Below are positions 1 through 8,720 of a stretch of 64,000 bases of DNA, one piece after another. Positions within the stretch are counted from its first letter, which is position 1, and every line of letters begins with the position of its first letter. A program made the translations under genes and the position numbers. This DNA is from Bdellovibrio sp. KM01 (GTDB lineage Bacteria; Bdellovibrionota; Bdellovibrionia; Bdellovibrionales; Bdellovibrionaceae): positions 1,240,001 through 1,304,000 of the forward strand of contig NZ_CP058348.1 of the NCBI RefSeq assembly GCF_013752535.1. The letters are read 5' to 3'. The notes under the pieces were generated by a model. It had not been told where the DNA came from and made no database searches. It saw only the letters and a program-made list of their open reading frames with translations.

Positions 1-1
1 A

Positions 2-682
2 GTGAATTATCGACCTACGGGAGATTTGTCTTGGGTATTTAATGGGTATGTGGGATCGGATACCCTCGGAACTCCGGGGCGCACACGTTTCCATAGTGAT
101 AACTCGGTTCAATACAAGTATCTTGATACACCATCAAAATTTCTTAGCAAGGCAGCTTTCTCTGTGACAGCCGATATTGGTTGCGAAAGTGGCGGAGGAG
201 TTCAATGTAGCAATGGTGATAGCACCACTCCTAGTCAGTATTTTATTGGCGTCATGGCTTACAATCGCTTATGGTTCGCAAGTAACAAGTATGCCCTGAC
301 ATTGGGAGCTGGAATGATCAATAATCCAGGACGTTACTTGGTATTAATTCCACCTATTCAAACCTCGCAAACAGGTGCCAGCGGTGGTGCGAGTGCAACG
401 AACCCTGCCTTGGATAGCAATGGCAATCCGTATTTCTCGCAGAATCCTGGGGATGATTTCAGAGCCTGGGACGCTTCAGCGACCTTCGATTATATGCCGA
501 ACGAGTACATTACCTTCCGCTCTGAATTTATTCATCGCGAAGCCAGTGTAAACTATTTTTCAGGACCTGGCGGTGTGACATCACCAGATGGACTGAATAC
601 ATCAACACAACCTTCTGGCTGGAAACCTGATCTGGTGAATACCGAAGATCGAATTAATCTTGCCATGATGGTTAGATTTTAG
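2..682 (+). CDS. outer-membrane beta-barrel porin-like protein, C-terminal part
   Basis: The gene enters from the left edge, so the start and signal peptide are missing; the GTG at the edge is probably an internal codon. The visible 226 residues alternate short aromatic/hydrophobic strands with polar loops and end in the motif VRF, the terminal-aromatic signature of outer-membrane barrels recognised by the Bam machinery. The last 60 residues (FDYMPNEYITFRSEFIHREA, then a Gly/Ser-rich loop) resemble the end of OmpL-like two-domain porins (putative beta-barrel porin-2 type). That family call is inference; the barrel nature is well supported. Confidence 0.7.
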   Translation: MNYRPTGDLSWVFNGYVGSDTLGTPGRTRFHSDNSVQYKYLDTPSKFLSKAAFSVTADIGCESGGGVQCSNGDSTTPSQYFIGVMAYNRLWFASNKYALTLGAGMINNPGRYLVLIPPIQTSQTGASGGASATNPALDSNGNPYFSQNPGDDFRAWDASATFDYMPNEYITFRSEFIHREASVNYFSGPGGVTSPDGLNTSTQPSGWKPDLVNTEDRINLAMMVRF

Positions 683-692
683 CATCTGACCT

Positions 693-719
693 AAAGGCCC
701 AGAAAGTCTCTGGGCCTTT
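693..719. terminator. intrinsic terminator hairpin between convergent genes
   Basis: A perfect 11-bp stem (AAAGGCCCAGA paired with TCTGGGCCTTT) with a 5-nt loop begins 11 nt after the porin stop codon. A/T runs on both flanks would let it serve the porin gene and, more weakly, the convergent coiled-coil gene. Confidence 0.75.
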
Positions 720-744
720 GAGAGTATTTCATAAATACTAAAAA

Positions 745-2553
745 TTAATTGAGAATCGTTGCGAACTCCGCTTTATTTTGTTCAATCAAAGTCAGAGCGG
801 AAGTGATCCCATTGTCAATGCGCGATTTTTCTGCAAAGTACGGAGCGAGCGCTTTGTTTAGCTCAGACTCACGACCTTGAGTGGCTTGAATTTTCGCCAG
901 CACATCTTGAATTTTCTTATCCGTTGCAGAAAGACCGGCTACGGATTGCGAACGAGCTGTTTGGTAGCCCGTCTGTGTCTGCTCCAAAGCTTTCAACTCA
1001 TTTTGCAATCTAACTACGACATTTGCTTTGGCAGTCATGTCAGCTTTTTTAGCTGAGTAACCAACGCTTTGATCATAGGACTGTACTGCCGCAGTTCTGT
1101 TCGTCACTTCATCACGAGCGCGGGAAACAGCGGCTTCGGCACTGAGGCGTTGATTGCGCAAATCAGAGATTTGGTTTTGCAAGTTTGGGATCACACTTTG
1201 CTGATAGTTATTAATTTGATTCGCAACGTTTGTGTACGCGTTCATCTTTTGATCCAAATCGCTACGAGTCACGTTGGCATTTTGAGTCAGGCGATTTTGT
1301 ACATTCGCCGTTTCGCTATCAGCATAGTTTTGAACTTTGTACATCAAGCGGTCACAACGTTCGCTACCACCACGACGGCAATATTCAGTAATCGGGTGCC
1401 ATTGAATTCGGTCATAGCGCTCGCGGTTGTAATCAAAGCTTCTCCAGATAGAATCCGTGGCATTCGCGTATTGACGTGCAGTTTGGATTTCAACATCCAG
1501 CTGCGACAATTGACGGCTGAGACCTGACACCTGATTTTGAGCTTCGTTCAAAGCCGATTGTTTGCTTTGAATGCTTTGTTCGATGCTGGAAAGCTGACTT
1601 TGATAGCGAGCCAGATCGTTTTTCGAGTTTTGCACAAGAGTGCTCAAACGTTTGTATTCTGCCTCGTAAGGAGCCAAAACTTTCCACGCGTCATCGTAAA
1701 CTGCATTTGCACCGGCAACTTCAACTTCTTTAGCGTCGATGGAAGCTTGCTGAGTTATGATTTGTTGATCCAAGTTTTGAATCTTTTGTTCCAACGAGGA
1801 TTTTTGATTGCGCAAGTTCACGAGCTCTTTCGTTGTCAATTGATCCAAGGATCCAGTGACAGAGCCAAGCTCTTGAATTTGTTTTGCGTATTGCGTGTTC
1901 AGTGCAGTCAATTGTCTTTGGAAAGCTGCTTTTTGAGAGTTTGCGGCAACGGAGCCCTGATACAAAGAGCGAAGGCGAGCGGCTTGTTCTTGATCAAACT
2001 TCAAAGGATCCATCGTAGCCGTTTGCGCTGGGACGAAAGATTTTTCAAAGTCTGAGGAAAGCAATGATTTGCCACCCGCACATTGTGCAATCAATGCATC
2101 AACGACGTCACTTGAACCACGCAAAGAAAAGTCTACAGCTTTGCTAGGTTCATTCGGTGCAAGAACTTGAACCATTAAACGTGTTTGGCGTTTGATGTAA
2201 GAGATCAAAGCATTCGAGTCTGTTGGTACATGCCAGAAAGACAAGTTCCCTGAAGCATCTTGCATGGGGATAAATACAAAGCTTTGAATCGGTGCAACCT
2301 CAGTGGAAAGACGGAAGGCTTTTGCAGCACCCGAGCTGTCACGAAGCCAAGCCTCGACTGGAAATGCGCCAGATTTATCGAAGCTTAATTCAAAGCGATA
2401 AGTTGCCCCCGCAATTGTGCGGGAGGTGGAAGCGATGCAAGTCGCGTTGGCATCATTCAGTGACCAGTCTTTCACCGTCACTGGTTTTGCAAATGCGATC
2501 GCAGAAACTAAAACACTGGAAGAAATTACCGTGAGTGAGCGTATTGCATTCAT
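745..2553 (-). CDS. exported coiled-coil protein of unknown function
   Basis: Function not recognised. A 22-residue signal peptide (MNAIRSLTVISSSVLVSAIAFA) directs it to the periplasm. Residues about 25-160 form a compact domain bounded by two Cys (near 39 and 158) that could form a disulfide. From about 185 to 600 the protein is almost wholly heptad-rich, Gln/Asn/Ala/Leu-heavy coiled coil, interrupted near 360-400 by an Arg/Tyr/Cys segment (YCRRGGSERC). It starts 2 bp after the Cys-rich PPAPAPK-repeat gene, so the two are surely one transcript and their products may act together at the cell wall. The domain order recalls periplasmic spacer or tether proteins, but this is only an inference. 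Confidence 0.75.
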   Translation of the reverse strand: MNAIRSLTVISSSVLVSAIAFAKPVTVKDWSLNDANATCIASTSRTIAGATYRFELSFDKSGAFPVEAWLRDSSGAAKAFRLSTEVAPIQSFVFIPMQDASGNLSFWHVPTDSNALISYIKRQTRLMVQVLAPNEPSKAVDFSLRGSSDVVDALIAQCAGGKSLLSSDFEKSFVPAQTATMDPLKFDQEQAARLRSLYQGSVAANSQKAAFQRQLTALNTQYAKQIQELGSVTGSLDQLTTKELVNLRNQKSSLEQKIQNLDQQIITQQASIDAKEVEVAGANAVYDDAWKVLAPYEAEYKRLSTLVQNSKNDLARYQSQLSSIEQSIQSKQSALNEAQNQVSGLSRQLSQLDVEIQTARQYANATDSIWRSFDYNRERYDRIQWHPITEYCRRGGSERCDRLMYKVQNYADSETANVQNRLTQNANVTRSDLDQKMNAYTNVANQINNYQQSVIPNLQNQISDLRNQRLSAEAAVSRARDEVTNRTAAVQSYDQSVGYSAKKADMTAKANVVVRLQNELKALEQTQTGYQTARSQSVAGLSATDKKIQDVLAKIQATQGRESELNKALAPYFAEKSRIDNGITSALTLIEQNKAEFATILN

Positions 2554-2555
2554 TT

Positions 2556-3533
2556 TTAGTTCCCTTCAACTTGAATCAATTCAGAAGTTTCTAAATTCAT
2601 ATGACGAGGACCACCTTTGCCCGGTCCGCCGGGCCCGTTGCCAGGTTTGCCCGGCGCCGGTCTTCCAGGGCCGGGACCAGGTTTCGGCGCAGGCGGTTTA
2701 GGCGCTGGAGCTGGTGGCTTCGGAGCTGGAGCCGGTGGCTTTGGAGCCGGAGCTGGTGGCTTTGGAGCCGGAGCTGGTGGCTTTGGTGCCGGAGCCGGTG
2801 GCTTTGGTGCCGGAGCTGGTGGCTTTGGCGCTGGAGCTGGTGGCTTTGGCGCTGGAGCTGGTGGCTTTGGTGCCGGAGCTGGTGGCTTTGGAGCCGGAGC
2901 TGGTGGCTTTGGTGCCGGAGCCGGTGGCTTTGGTGCCGGAGCTGGTGGCTTTGGCGCTGGAGCTGGTGGCTTTGGCGCTGGAGCCGGTGGCTTTGGTGCC
3001 GGAGCTGGTGGCTTCGGAGCCGGAGCTGGTGGCTTAGGAGCCGGAGCTGGTGGCTTCGGAGCCGGAGCTGGTGGCTTAGGAGCCGGAGCCGGTGGCTTAG
3101 GAGCCGGAGCTGGTGGCTTTGGTGCTGGCGCAGGCGGTTTAGGTGCAGGCGCTGGTGGTTCTGGACGTTTTGGGCACCAACGAGATGAAACTTCTTCTGA
3201 TTCTGTTGTGCAGTTTACGACTGTGCAGTTTGCGAAATTGCGTTGGCAAAGATTCACCGCAACTTGTTCAGCATTCCAGCGATCTTCTCCAGAACCTTTT
3301 ACTGTGATTCGATTTCCAAGATAGTCTGTCCCAACGGCGTCACAAGTTGCATACTCAAGGTTGCAAGTTTCAACGCAGTCGCCATGTTTTGCTTGGCAAG
3401 AGCCGCAGCTATCGTGGCCACCCCAATGTTCTTCCCAACCTTTATCACGAGCACTGCATGTAACGCGTGACGCAAAGGCGGGGGCTGTTCCGAATGACAG
3501 CATAAAACTTAAAAACAGACTTAGTGGTTTCAT
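2556..3533 (-). CDS. exported Cys-rich protein with 22 PPAPAPK repeats
   Basis: Function not recognised. A clear signal peptide (MKPLSLFLSFMLSFGTAPAFA) is followed by about 105 residues with some 12 cysteines (for example CGSCQAKHGDCVETC), which suggests a disulfide-stabilised periplasmic or surface domain. Next come 22 exact PPAPAPK heptads, then a Gly/Pro-rich stretch and a short tail. Pro-Lys repeats of this kind form stiff polyproline-II rods that span the periplasm or peptidoglycan, as in TonB or proline-rich wall proteins. It is the first gene of a two-gene operon with the downstream coiled-coil protein. Reading frames on the other strand across the repeat are long only because the DNA is repetitive. 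Confidence 0.75.
   Translation of the reverse strand: MKPLSLFLSFMLSFGTAPAFASRVTCSARDKGWEEHWGGHDSCGSCQAKHGDCVETCNLEYATCDAVGTDYLGNRITVKGSGEDRWNAEQVAVNLCQRNFANCTVVNCTTESEEVSSRWCPKRPEPPAPAPKPPAPAPKPPAPAPKPPAPAPKPPAPAPKPPAPAPKPPAPAPKPPAPAPKPPAPAPKPPAPAPKPPAPAPKPPAPAPKPPAPAPKPPAPAPKPPAPAPKPPAPAPKPPAPAPKPPAPAPKPPAPAPKPPAPAPKPPAPAPKPPAPAPKPPAPKPGPGPGRPAPGKPGNGPGGPGKGGPRHMNLETSELIQVEGN
2698..3159. repeat. 21-bp tandem repeat array, 22 units
   Basis: Twenty-two back-to-back 21-bp units encode PPAPAPK on the minus strand. Units differ at synonymous third positions, which gives each a fingerprint. Units 4-9 (2761-2886) and 10-15 (2887-3012) match in order except for one base in unit 14, so the array carries a recent 126-bp duplication. 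Confidence 0.95.
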
Positions 3534-3662
3534 TTTGGACTCCTCCGTGCCGAATTACTCACGAATGCAACTCATATACCAATTAAATTGGTGTACTTTT
3601 GCACCAAGGCGTAAGAGAAAGTGTTAACAATACGAATGCGTTGACCAGTGGAGGAAACATTC

Positions 3663-4334
3663 ATGGCGTACCATGTTCACAGCGATAAACCTTATTTTGA
3701 CTTAGTGATTGGCGACAAAACTTATTCATCATGGTCCATGCGTACCTGGTTGGTCGCGGTTCAATCCGGTCTTCCATTCAAAGAAATCAACATCAAGCTC
3801 GATGAAAAAAACACGGCAGCACAAATTGCAAAACACACAGACTCTGGGAAAATTCCGGTGCTGAAACAAGGCAAGCGCGTTATCTGGGATTCACTTGCCA
3901 TCGCTGAATATTTGAACGAACTTTCGCCAGAAGCAAAATTGTGGCCCGAAGATGCCGGCACTCGTGCTTTGGCCAGAAGTTATGCTGCAGAAATGCATTC
4001 AGGTTTTCAAAGCTTGCGCTCAGAACTGAGCATGGATTTGAAACGCACTCAGCCGATTCGTCACATGACCGAAGCAACAGCGCGTGACATCGAACGCCTT
4101 TTAAAAATGTGGAAGGATGCCTTGAAGGTGAGTGAAGGGCCCTTCCTATTCGGTGACTTCTGTATCGCTGATGCTTTTTTCGCGCCGGTTGTTATGCGCC
4201 TTCATCACTATGGAATTAAAATCAATGACCGCATGGTGAAACAATACATGAAAAACATCCAAGACCATCATGGCGTGCAATTTTGGGTCGAGGACGCAAA
4301 GACCGAAAAATCAAAACCAATTCAATTTAAATAA
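3663..4334 (+). CDS. glutathione S-transferase family protein
   Basis: A 223-residue protein with the two-domain GST layout. The N-terminal thioredoxin-like half (about 10-90) has a Ser-rich active-site region (DKTYSSWSMRTW), the cis-Pro motif GKIPVL and the Glu/Asp-Ser pair after it (IWDSLAIAEYL) that binds the gamma-glutamyl group. The second half is helical. The Ser-Ser-Trp-Ser motif resembles GstA-like/zeta-like bacterial enzymes that add glutathione to electrophiles or isomerise substrates. The ATG used here has the strong site GGAGGA 8 nt upstream; an in-frame GTG 15 nt earlier overlaps that site and is unlikely. It is a single gene with its own terminator. Substrate cannot be told. Confidence 0.85.
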   Translation: MAYHVHSDKPYFDLVIGDKTYSSWSMRTWLVAVQSGLPFKEINIKLDEKNTAAQIAKHTDSGKIPVLKQGKRVIWDSLAIAEYLNELSPEAKLWPEDAGTRALARSYAAEMHSGFQSLRSELSMDLKRTQPIRHMTEATARDIERLLKMWKDALKVSEGPFLFGDFCIADAFFAPVVMRLHHYGIKINDRMVKQYMKNIQDHHGVQFWVEDAKTEKSKPIQFK

Positions 4335-4338
4335 TTAA

Positions 4339-4367
4339 AAAAAGGGGCCTCGCGGTCCCTTTTTTTA
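4339..4367 (+). terminator. intrinsic terminator after the GST gene
   Basis: An A-rich run, a GGG/CCC-containing stem around the loop CCTCGCGG and a run of seven T form a standard Rho-independent terminator directly after the stop codon. Confidence 0.7.
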
Positions 4368-4399
4368 TCTAGATCACTCGTCAAGATCACAAGAAATAG

Positions 4400-5323
4400 T
4401 TAGTTACATTTTTGATTGCGATAAAGCATGAAGACTTCAGTGGAAGTCAGTTCCTTATTCCAGACAGCGAACTCATCCATACTGCCCGAGAATGCAATTG
4501 ATGTCGGCGTCGTATTCGTGCCTGAAGGGGCGCCCACAAGATAGAATGGATAAGCGGCGTCACTTGTGAATCCGCCGACGCCTGCAGTTTGATAGGTGTA
4601 ACCACCATACGTGCCGGCATTTGGACAAGTACCCGGAGAGGAAAGATAAACGCTTCCCGAACCCGTCGTAATTAGCTCGAAACCATTCATGTAGATTTTT
4701 ACGCCGTTCGCATTAGAAGTTCCATCCCAGGTGACTGTAATCATCCGCCAAGTATTATTGAACGACGTCGCAATCGGACATGTCTGTACGACCATATTTG
4801 TGACTGAGTGAACCTTTCTGAAATCAAAAGATCCACTGGGGTTGAGTGTAAGATAGTATCCCGCTGAAGAATTGTTGTCACTTTTGTAAAACAAGCGGAT
4901 CGCCGTGCTTGAGGGAATACTCATGTTCACCCAAAAGTTCCAGGTCGCGGCAGGCAAATTGGCAAGTGAGGTCGCTGATGTCGAGATAGAATCATTTGCA
5001 TTTCCAGAGGCGGTCAAATAGTTCCGAAGAAACGCGATTCCATTCGGTGCGCCGGGATGATCAGCGAATGCCAGCGTTGCAGAAGAATTAGTCGCTGTTG
5101 CATTGGCGAGTGCGATTTCAGAGGCAACGACGGAACCATTTGTAATCGTACCTGTGCCATTCAAATGATAAATCGCCTTAAGACTATTAGCTTGAGGCAC
5201 CCACGAAGAAAGCGTCGTCGGTTGGCAGCGAAGAGTGGGATACCCCCTCATCGCAAATGACATGTTCATTTGTGCGAAAGATTTTGCGCTAATAACCAAA
5301 AGAATTAACGCCAGCCATTTCAT
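4400..5323 (-). CDS. exported LamG-like (concanavalin-type jelly roll) domain protein
   Basis: A 307-residue protein with an N-terminal hydrophobic signal (MKWLALILLVISAKSFA). Residues about 40-305 fit one Laminin-G-like jelly roll: TWNFWVNMSIPSS, WRMITVTWDGTSNANGVKIY, GSMDEFAVWNKELTSTEV are the usual core strands, and the last motif is the conserved 'iDE..iwnraLs..Ei' strand of LamG_3. Such domains usually bind glycans or act as adhesion modules. I chose the ATG that overlaps the upstream stop codon by one base (TAATG), which implies translational coupling with the fibre-like gene; an in-frame ATG 33 nt earlier lies inside that gene. A role as its lectin-like partner is inference. Confidence 0.8.
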   Translation of the reverse strand: MKWLALILLVISAKSFAQMNMSFAMRGYPTLRCQPTTLSSWVPQANSLKAIYHLNGTGTITNGSVVASEIALANATATNSSATLAFADHPGAPNGIAFLRNYLTASGNANDSISTSATSLANLPAATWNFWVNMSIPSSTAIRLFYKSDNNSSAGYYLTLNPSGSFDFRKVHSVTNMVVQTCPIATSFNNTWRMITVTWDGTSNANGVKIYMNGFELITTGSGSVYLSSPGTCPNAGTYGGYTYQTAGVGGFTSDAAYPFYLVGAPSGTNTTPTSIAFSGSMDEFAVWNKELTSTEVFMLYRNQKCN

Positions 5324-6879
5324 TACTGGAATCCTGTTGACCAAGTGATGTAACAATCAAAGTTCCCGGCGTTATTCACAGCCAGGATCGAGAACACCGT
5401 ATGAGTTGCAGAAATCGTCGCTTGAATTGGGGGAGAATAACGGGATGTCGTGCAACCCGAGAATGAATAAGTGCGAGACGTCGTGTCTTGAACAACGATG
5501 GTGTAGTTGCCCCCATGAACCAAGCCATTTAACGTGATAACAGATCCGCCCACAGCCGTTAAAAGCTGCGTATTCCCCAAAGCCAGATTCACAATCGATC
5601 CCGTCACTGCCGCAGGAGGAACACTGACGATAGGGCCTTTAACCTGCAAGCTGCCGGTGCCAGCCGCTAAACCAACCATGACATTTCCGTTGGTGTCGAT
5701 ATCCAGGCGATTTGTGCCAGCAGTTTTTAAAGAGAACGTATTCGCGTCGTTTGTTCCAACCGTAGTTGCAGCTCCATACGAGTTTCCGCCGTTATATAAA
5801 ATTCCCGTCGGAAGATCTGTCGAAGCAATCGCTCTGAAGCTTGGAGCGCCAGCAGCTCCACTGGGGGCTGCCATAAAAGTCGCAGAGGCTTGAGTGCCAA
5901 AGTTCGTTCCACTGACACTGATATTTTGACAGGTCAGATTATCCATCGCTGAATTGTAGGTCAGTGTCTGACTAGCAGTACAAGATGTTGGTAAGCTTAC
6001 AGTACCTGTTACAATCGAACGTAAATCCGTCATCGTGACAAAGCCCGGTGACCAAAGCGCACCATCGTAGCGAAGTACTTGTCCAGTAAGAGTCGGCGTT
6101 ACTGCCGCAATATTTGTCCCACGCAAAGCCACCACTGTCGGATTTGGATAGCTATTCGTTAAGTCGCCACCTGCAGTCGCACCGGCTTGCATCGCATTTA
6201 CGATACGTGAGTCGTTACCAGCGGCAACAGTTCCTGCAGTCGTTCCCGCATTGAGGGTCAGAGTGGGTGTGGTCGTGCCGTTATTGACTGTGATATATGA
6301 GTTTGCCGAAGAAACACTAGTCACGCCAGTTGATGCCGCAGTCGCGCAGGATAAAGATGTTCCGTTATAAGTTAGGTACTGGCCGGCGGCACACGTCGGC
6401 AAGCCTGCTTTTAGAAGGAAATCAGAGACATCTTTATCAGCGAGTTTCATCGCATTGATAGAAACAGGAATATTTCCAATCACCACATCGGGACTCATCG
6501 ACACACCATTCACTTTGATATGCAACGAGCGAACCGTAAAGCCCGAGATCGTGGTGCTGGCAGCTCCCTCACAATTCACACTGCCACTGGAAGCAAAAAT
6601 ACGATCTGCTGTATTGCCAGTGCTATCTGTACGGGTTCCGATTCCAACGATGGCGCTGAATTCCCCAACACTTCCGGGAGAGATCGTTTGAGTTTCTTCA
6701 AACAAAATGCAGGCGCCAGTGATGATTTGAAATGTGACGGTCGAAGAAGTGGTGATCGGGGTGCCCCCGGAATCTGTCAGGACACCTTCATAGGTTAATA
6801 AACTGCCGGGTGCAGCGGAGGCAGCCCACGTCAGTTGACCCATTAAGAAAATAAAAATGCCGAACAGTGATTTCTTCAA
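5323..6879 (-). CDS. exported tail-fibre-like protein, possible predator adhesin fibre
   Basis: A 518-residue protein with a signal peptide (MKKSLFGIFIFLMGQLTWA) and an Ig-like N-terminal part (about 25-150; LLTYEGVLTDSGGTPIT). From about 160 on it has shaft-like Ser/Thr/Gly/Asn-rich repeats, including AGGDLTNSYPNPTVV, a motif common in phage tail fibres and in trimeric fibre adhesins. Bdellovibrio is known to make chimeric trimeric fibre proteins with varied tips that recognise prey (Mosaic Adhesive Trimer proteins); this gene fits that pattern. The last 110 residues form a separate tip-like domain with two Cys (about 490 and 508). No S74 peptidase-type chaperone tail is visible. It is coupled to a LamG gene downstream. 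Trimerisation and prey binding are inferred. Confidence 0.7.
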   Translation of the reverse strand: MKKSLFGIFIFLMGQLTWAASAAPGSLLTYEGVLTDSGGTPITTSSTVTFQIITGACILFEETQTISPGSVGEFSAIVGIGTRTDSTGNTADRIFASSGSVNCEGAASTTISGFTVRSLHIKVNGVSMSPDVVIGNIPVSINAMKLADKDVSDFLLKAGLPTCAAGQYLTYNGTSLSCATAASTGVTSVSSANSYITVNNGTTTPTLTLNAGTTAGTVAAGNDSRIVNAMQAGATAGGDLTNSYPNPTVVALRGTNIAAVTPTLTGQVLRYDGALWSPGFVTMTDLRSIVTGTVSLPTSCTASQTLTYNSAMDNLTCQNISVSGTNFGTQASATFMAAPSGAAGAPSFRAIASTDLPTGILYNGGNSYGAATTVGTNDANTFSLKTAGTNRLDIDTNGNVMVGLAAGTGSLQVKGPIVSVPPAAVTGSIVNLALGNTQLLTAVGGSVITLNGLVHGGNYTIVVQDTTSRTYSFSGCTTSRYSPPIQATISATHTVFSILAVNNAGNFDCYITWSTGFQ

Positions 6880-6965
6880 GTTTCCCTCGAAGTACTGATC
6901 GGCATTAAACTAAAGTTCGCTGAGTCTAGCTACCTAAAATTACTAACCTTTTAGACTCAAAGATA

Positions 6966-7160
6966 TTAACCCAGGCGGCAGCTTTCTTTCGATGCCATTC
7001 GTGGGGCTTTATCCAGAAGGCGCGACATACAAGCACCTTCCGTTTTGAAAGCTGACTTTTGGCCAACTTCAAACTTTAATTCCGTGGATTCCACGGAAGC
7101 AAACGACATCAAAGACCCAATCAGACCAAAACACGCAATTGCTAAAGCGATTGATTTCAT
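6966..7160 (-). CDS. small exported protein, 64 aa
   Basis: Not recognised. A signal peptide (MKSIALAIACFGLIGSLMSFA) leaves a mature peptide of about 43 residues with two Cys (near residues 44 and 61) that could form one disulfide. A good ribosome binding site (AAGGA) lies 6-7 nt before the ATG. It stands alone between two other envelope genes. Small one-disulfide periplasmic proteins of this kind are common and mostly unstudied. Confidence 0.6.
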   Translation of the reverse strand: MKSIALAIACFGLIGSLMSFASVESTELKFEVGQKSAFKTEGACMSRLLDKAPRMASKESCRLG

Positions 7161-7293
7161 TTTCGTTCCTTATCCCATTACTAACAGCTAGAGAATTTAT
7201 CGGAATAATATGGCCTGGACCTAAGGCTTATTTGCGAAAAACTTAGACGAAATTCTCAGAATTCCGTCTCAGAATGAGACTTCGGGGGAATCT

Positions 7294-7893
7294 ATGAAAT
7301 ACGTATTGGCCACGCTTGTAACACTGATCGCTGTCAGCGCAAATGCCATGATCTGGTTTGAGCCCATGGTCAGTTACGAAGCCTCCGGAACCACAGCGGT
7401 GGACTTTACGACAGCAGGGAAAGCTCTTAAAGGAGTGGCCTCCGATAACGGCACCAGCTTGGGCGCGGTCAACTATGGAGCCCGCTTGGGATGGCTTGGT
7501 AAAAACCAAGTGTGGTTCGCAGGCGAGTACATGGCCGCTTCCGGTGGGAAAATCAAATACAACACCCGCGAAGATGAATTTGAACGTGAATCGATCGGGG
7601 CCGATTTGGGAGTGTGGCTGGATCGTTGGAATTTGTGGGTGGGGTATAACTTCACTGATAAATTGAAAGTCACGCCACTGAATGCGACTCAGCAAGATGA
7701 AATCACGGGGACTGCAATTCGTGTGGGTATTGGCTATATTTTGGCGCGCCACCTGGCGTTCAATGTCGAAGGGGCTTACCGTACTTACAACGAAGGGAAA
7801 TCAGTTAACGACACAACATTAAATGATTTCCCCACGTATATTGATAAGTTTACGCAAACGACAGTCAGCGCGGGATTTTCATTCCCGTTCTAA
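7294..7893 (+). CDS. small outer-membrane beta-barrel protein
   Basis: A 199-residue protein with a signal peptide (MKYVLATLVTLIAVSANA). Alternating amphipathic strands (YGARLGWLGKNQVWFAGEYM, LGVWLDRWNLWVGYNF, RVGIGYILARHLAFNVEGAY) and the terminal motif FSFPF fit an eight-stranded barrel of the OmpA/OmpW/OmpX size class. The GGGGGA site upstream supports the start. The stop overlaps the convergent regulator gene by 4 bp. Function unknown. Confidence 0.75.
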   Translation: MKYVLATLVTLIAVSANAMIWFEPMVSYEASGTTAVDFTTAGKALKGVASDNGTSLGAVNYGARLGWLGKNQVWFAGEYMAASGGKIKYNTREDEFERESIGADLGVWLDRWNLWVGYNFTDKLKVTPLNATQQDEITGTAIRVGIGYILARHLAFNVEGAYRTYNEGKSVNDTTLNDFPTYIDKFTQTTVSAGFSFPF

Positions 7894-8717
7894 ATGTTTT
7901 CGATCTTTCCGGCCAGCTCGTCGATGGCTTTCAAGAATTTAGATTCTTGAGGCAAGGACGTGTGGGCATTGATGATGACCGCCGTAAATAACTTGTCGGA
8001 ATCGTAAGCTTTCTCTTCGATTTTGCCGATCGCCTCCAGTTGTCGGATGGCGGCATCGTGTTCGAGAGCCCACTTTTTATAACTTTCCTTGGTCAATTTA
8101 ATATTTGCGACAGAATATGTCGCTTCAGTTTGTTGTAGGCGAGCTTTAGGGTCAGCAGATTTTTCGCTTAGAAGGGCATTGGTAATAACGTCGGAAAAAA
8201 ATCCGGCTGTGCCATCAATCCAGCGCTTGTAATATGTTTTCGCAAGAATGCCATCACCGAAATCCACATGGGGGCCATAGGTGGATTTTACCCGCAGATT
8301 TCCGGTAACTTTGATCAGTCCCAGGTTTTCCAGTTTGACCAGATATTTATCCAGAGAAAGTTTCGTTAGTTTATATTGCTCGGCAATTTCTTGAGGCGTT
8401 TTACCGTCGTGGATTTTTAAGAAAAATGCCAGATAGTTCATGTTTTTCGCTAAAAACTTTTGTTGCTCTTCCGTCAGGGAGCCTTCGTCTTTGGATGATT
8501 TGGCATTGGCGGTGAGCGCGTGCAAATCAGAAAGATTCAAGTCTAAAATTTCACAAATTCTGAAAAGATCATTCAAACCTAAGTCATGATCACCCATCCA
8601 ACGTTTAATCGTCGGAACTGACACGTCAAGATCTTGAGCCAAGTCTTCGTAAGTCATCTTACGTTTTTTAAGTTGTTCTTTTAGAACCGTTTTAATTTTA
8701 TGAATTTGAATATCCAT
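7890..8717 (-). CDS. XRE-family HTH regulator with winged-helix-like middle domain
   Basis: Residues 5-65 form a Cro/CI-type helix-turn-helix (MTYEDLAQDLDVSVPTIKRW with the later LDLNLSDL helix). Residues about 80-145 look like a winged helix (KTPQEIAEQYKLTKLSLDKY, then LENLGLIKV), and the remaining 130 residues are mostly helical without a known ligand motif. This layout resembles TIGR02147/DUF4423-type regulators of predatory and related bacteria but is not a clear member. It starts 3 nt after the stop of a 34-codon gene that has the strong ribosome binding site, so its translation is probably coupled to it. Target genes cannot be told. Confidence 0.8.
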   Translation of the reverse strand: MDIQIHKIKTVLKEQLKKRKMTYEDLAQDLDVSVPTIKRWMGDHDLGLNDLFRICEILDLNLSDLHALTANAKSSKDEGSLTEEQQKFLAKNMNYLAFFLKIHDGKTPQEIAEQYKLTKLSLDKYLVKLENLGLIKVTGNLRVKSTYGPHVDFGDGILAKTYYKRWIDGTAGFFSDVITNALLSEKSADPKARLQQTEATYSVANIKLTKESYKKWALEHDAAIRQLEAIGKIEEKAYDSDKLFTAVIINAHTSLPQESKFLKAIDELAGKIENI

Positions 8718-8720
8718 GTC

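Noticed and set aside
2601-3324. Long plus-strand frames across the PPAPAPK array, coding for Gly-Ala-Phe or Trp-Ser-Arg repeats
   Set aside because: They arise from the 21-bp periodicity. The minus-strand frame has the signal peptide, Cys-rich domain and ribosome binding site, and its third positions vary while the heptad is constant.
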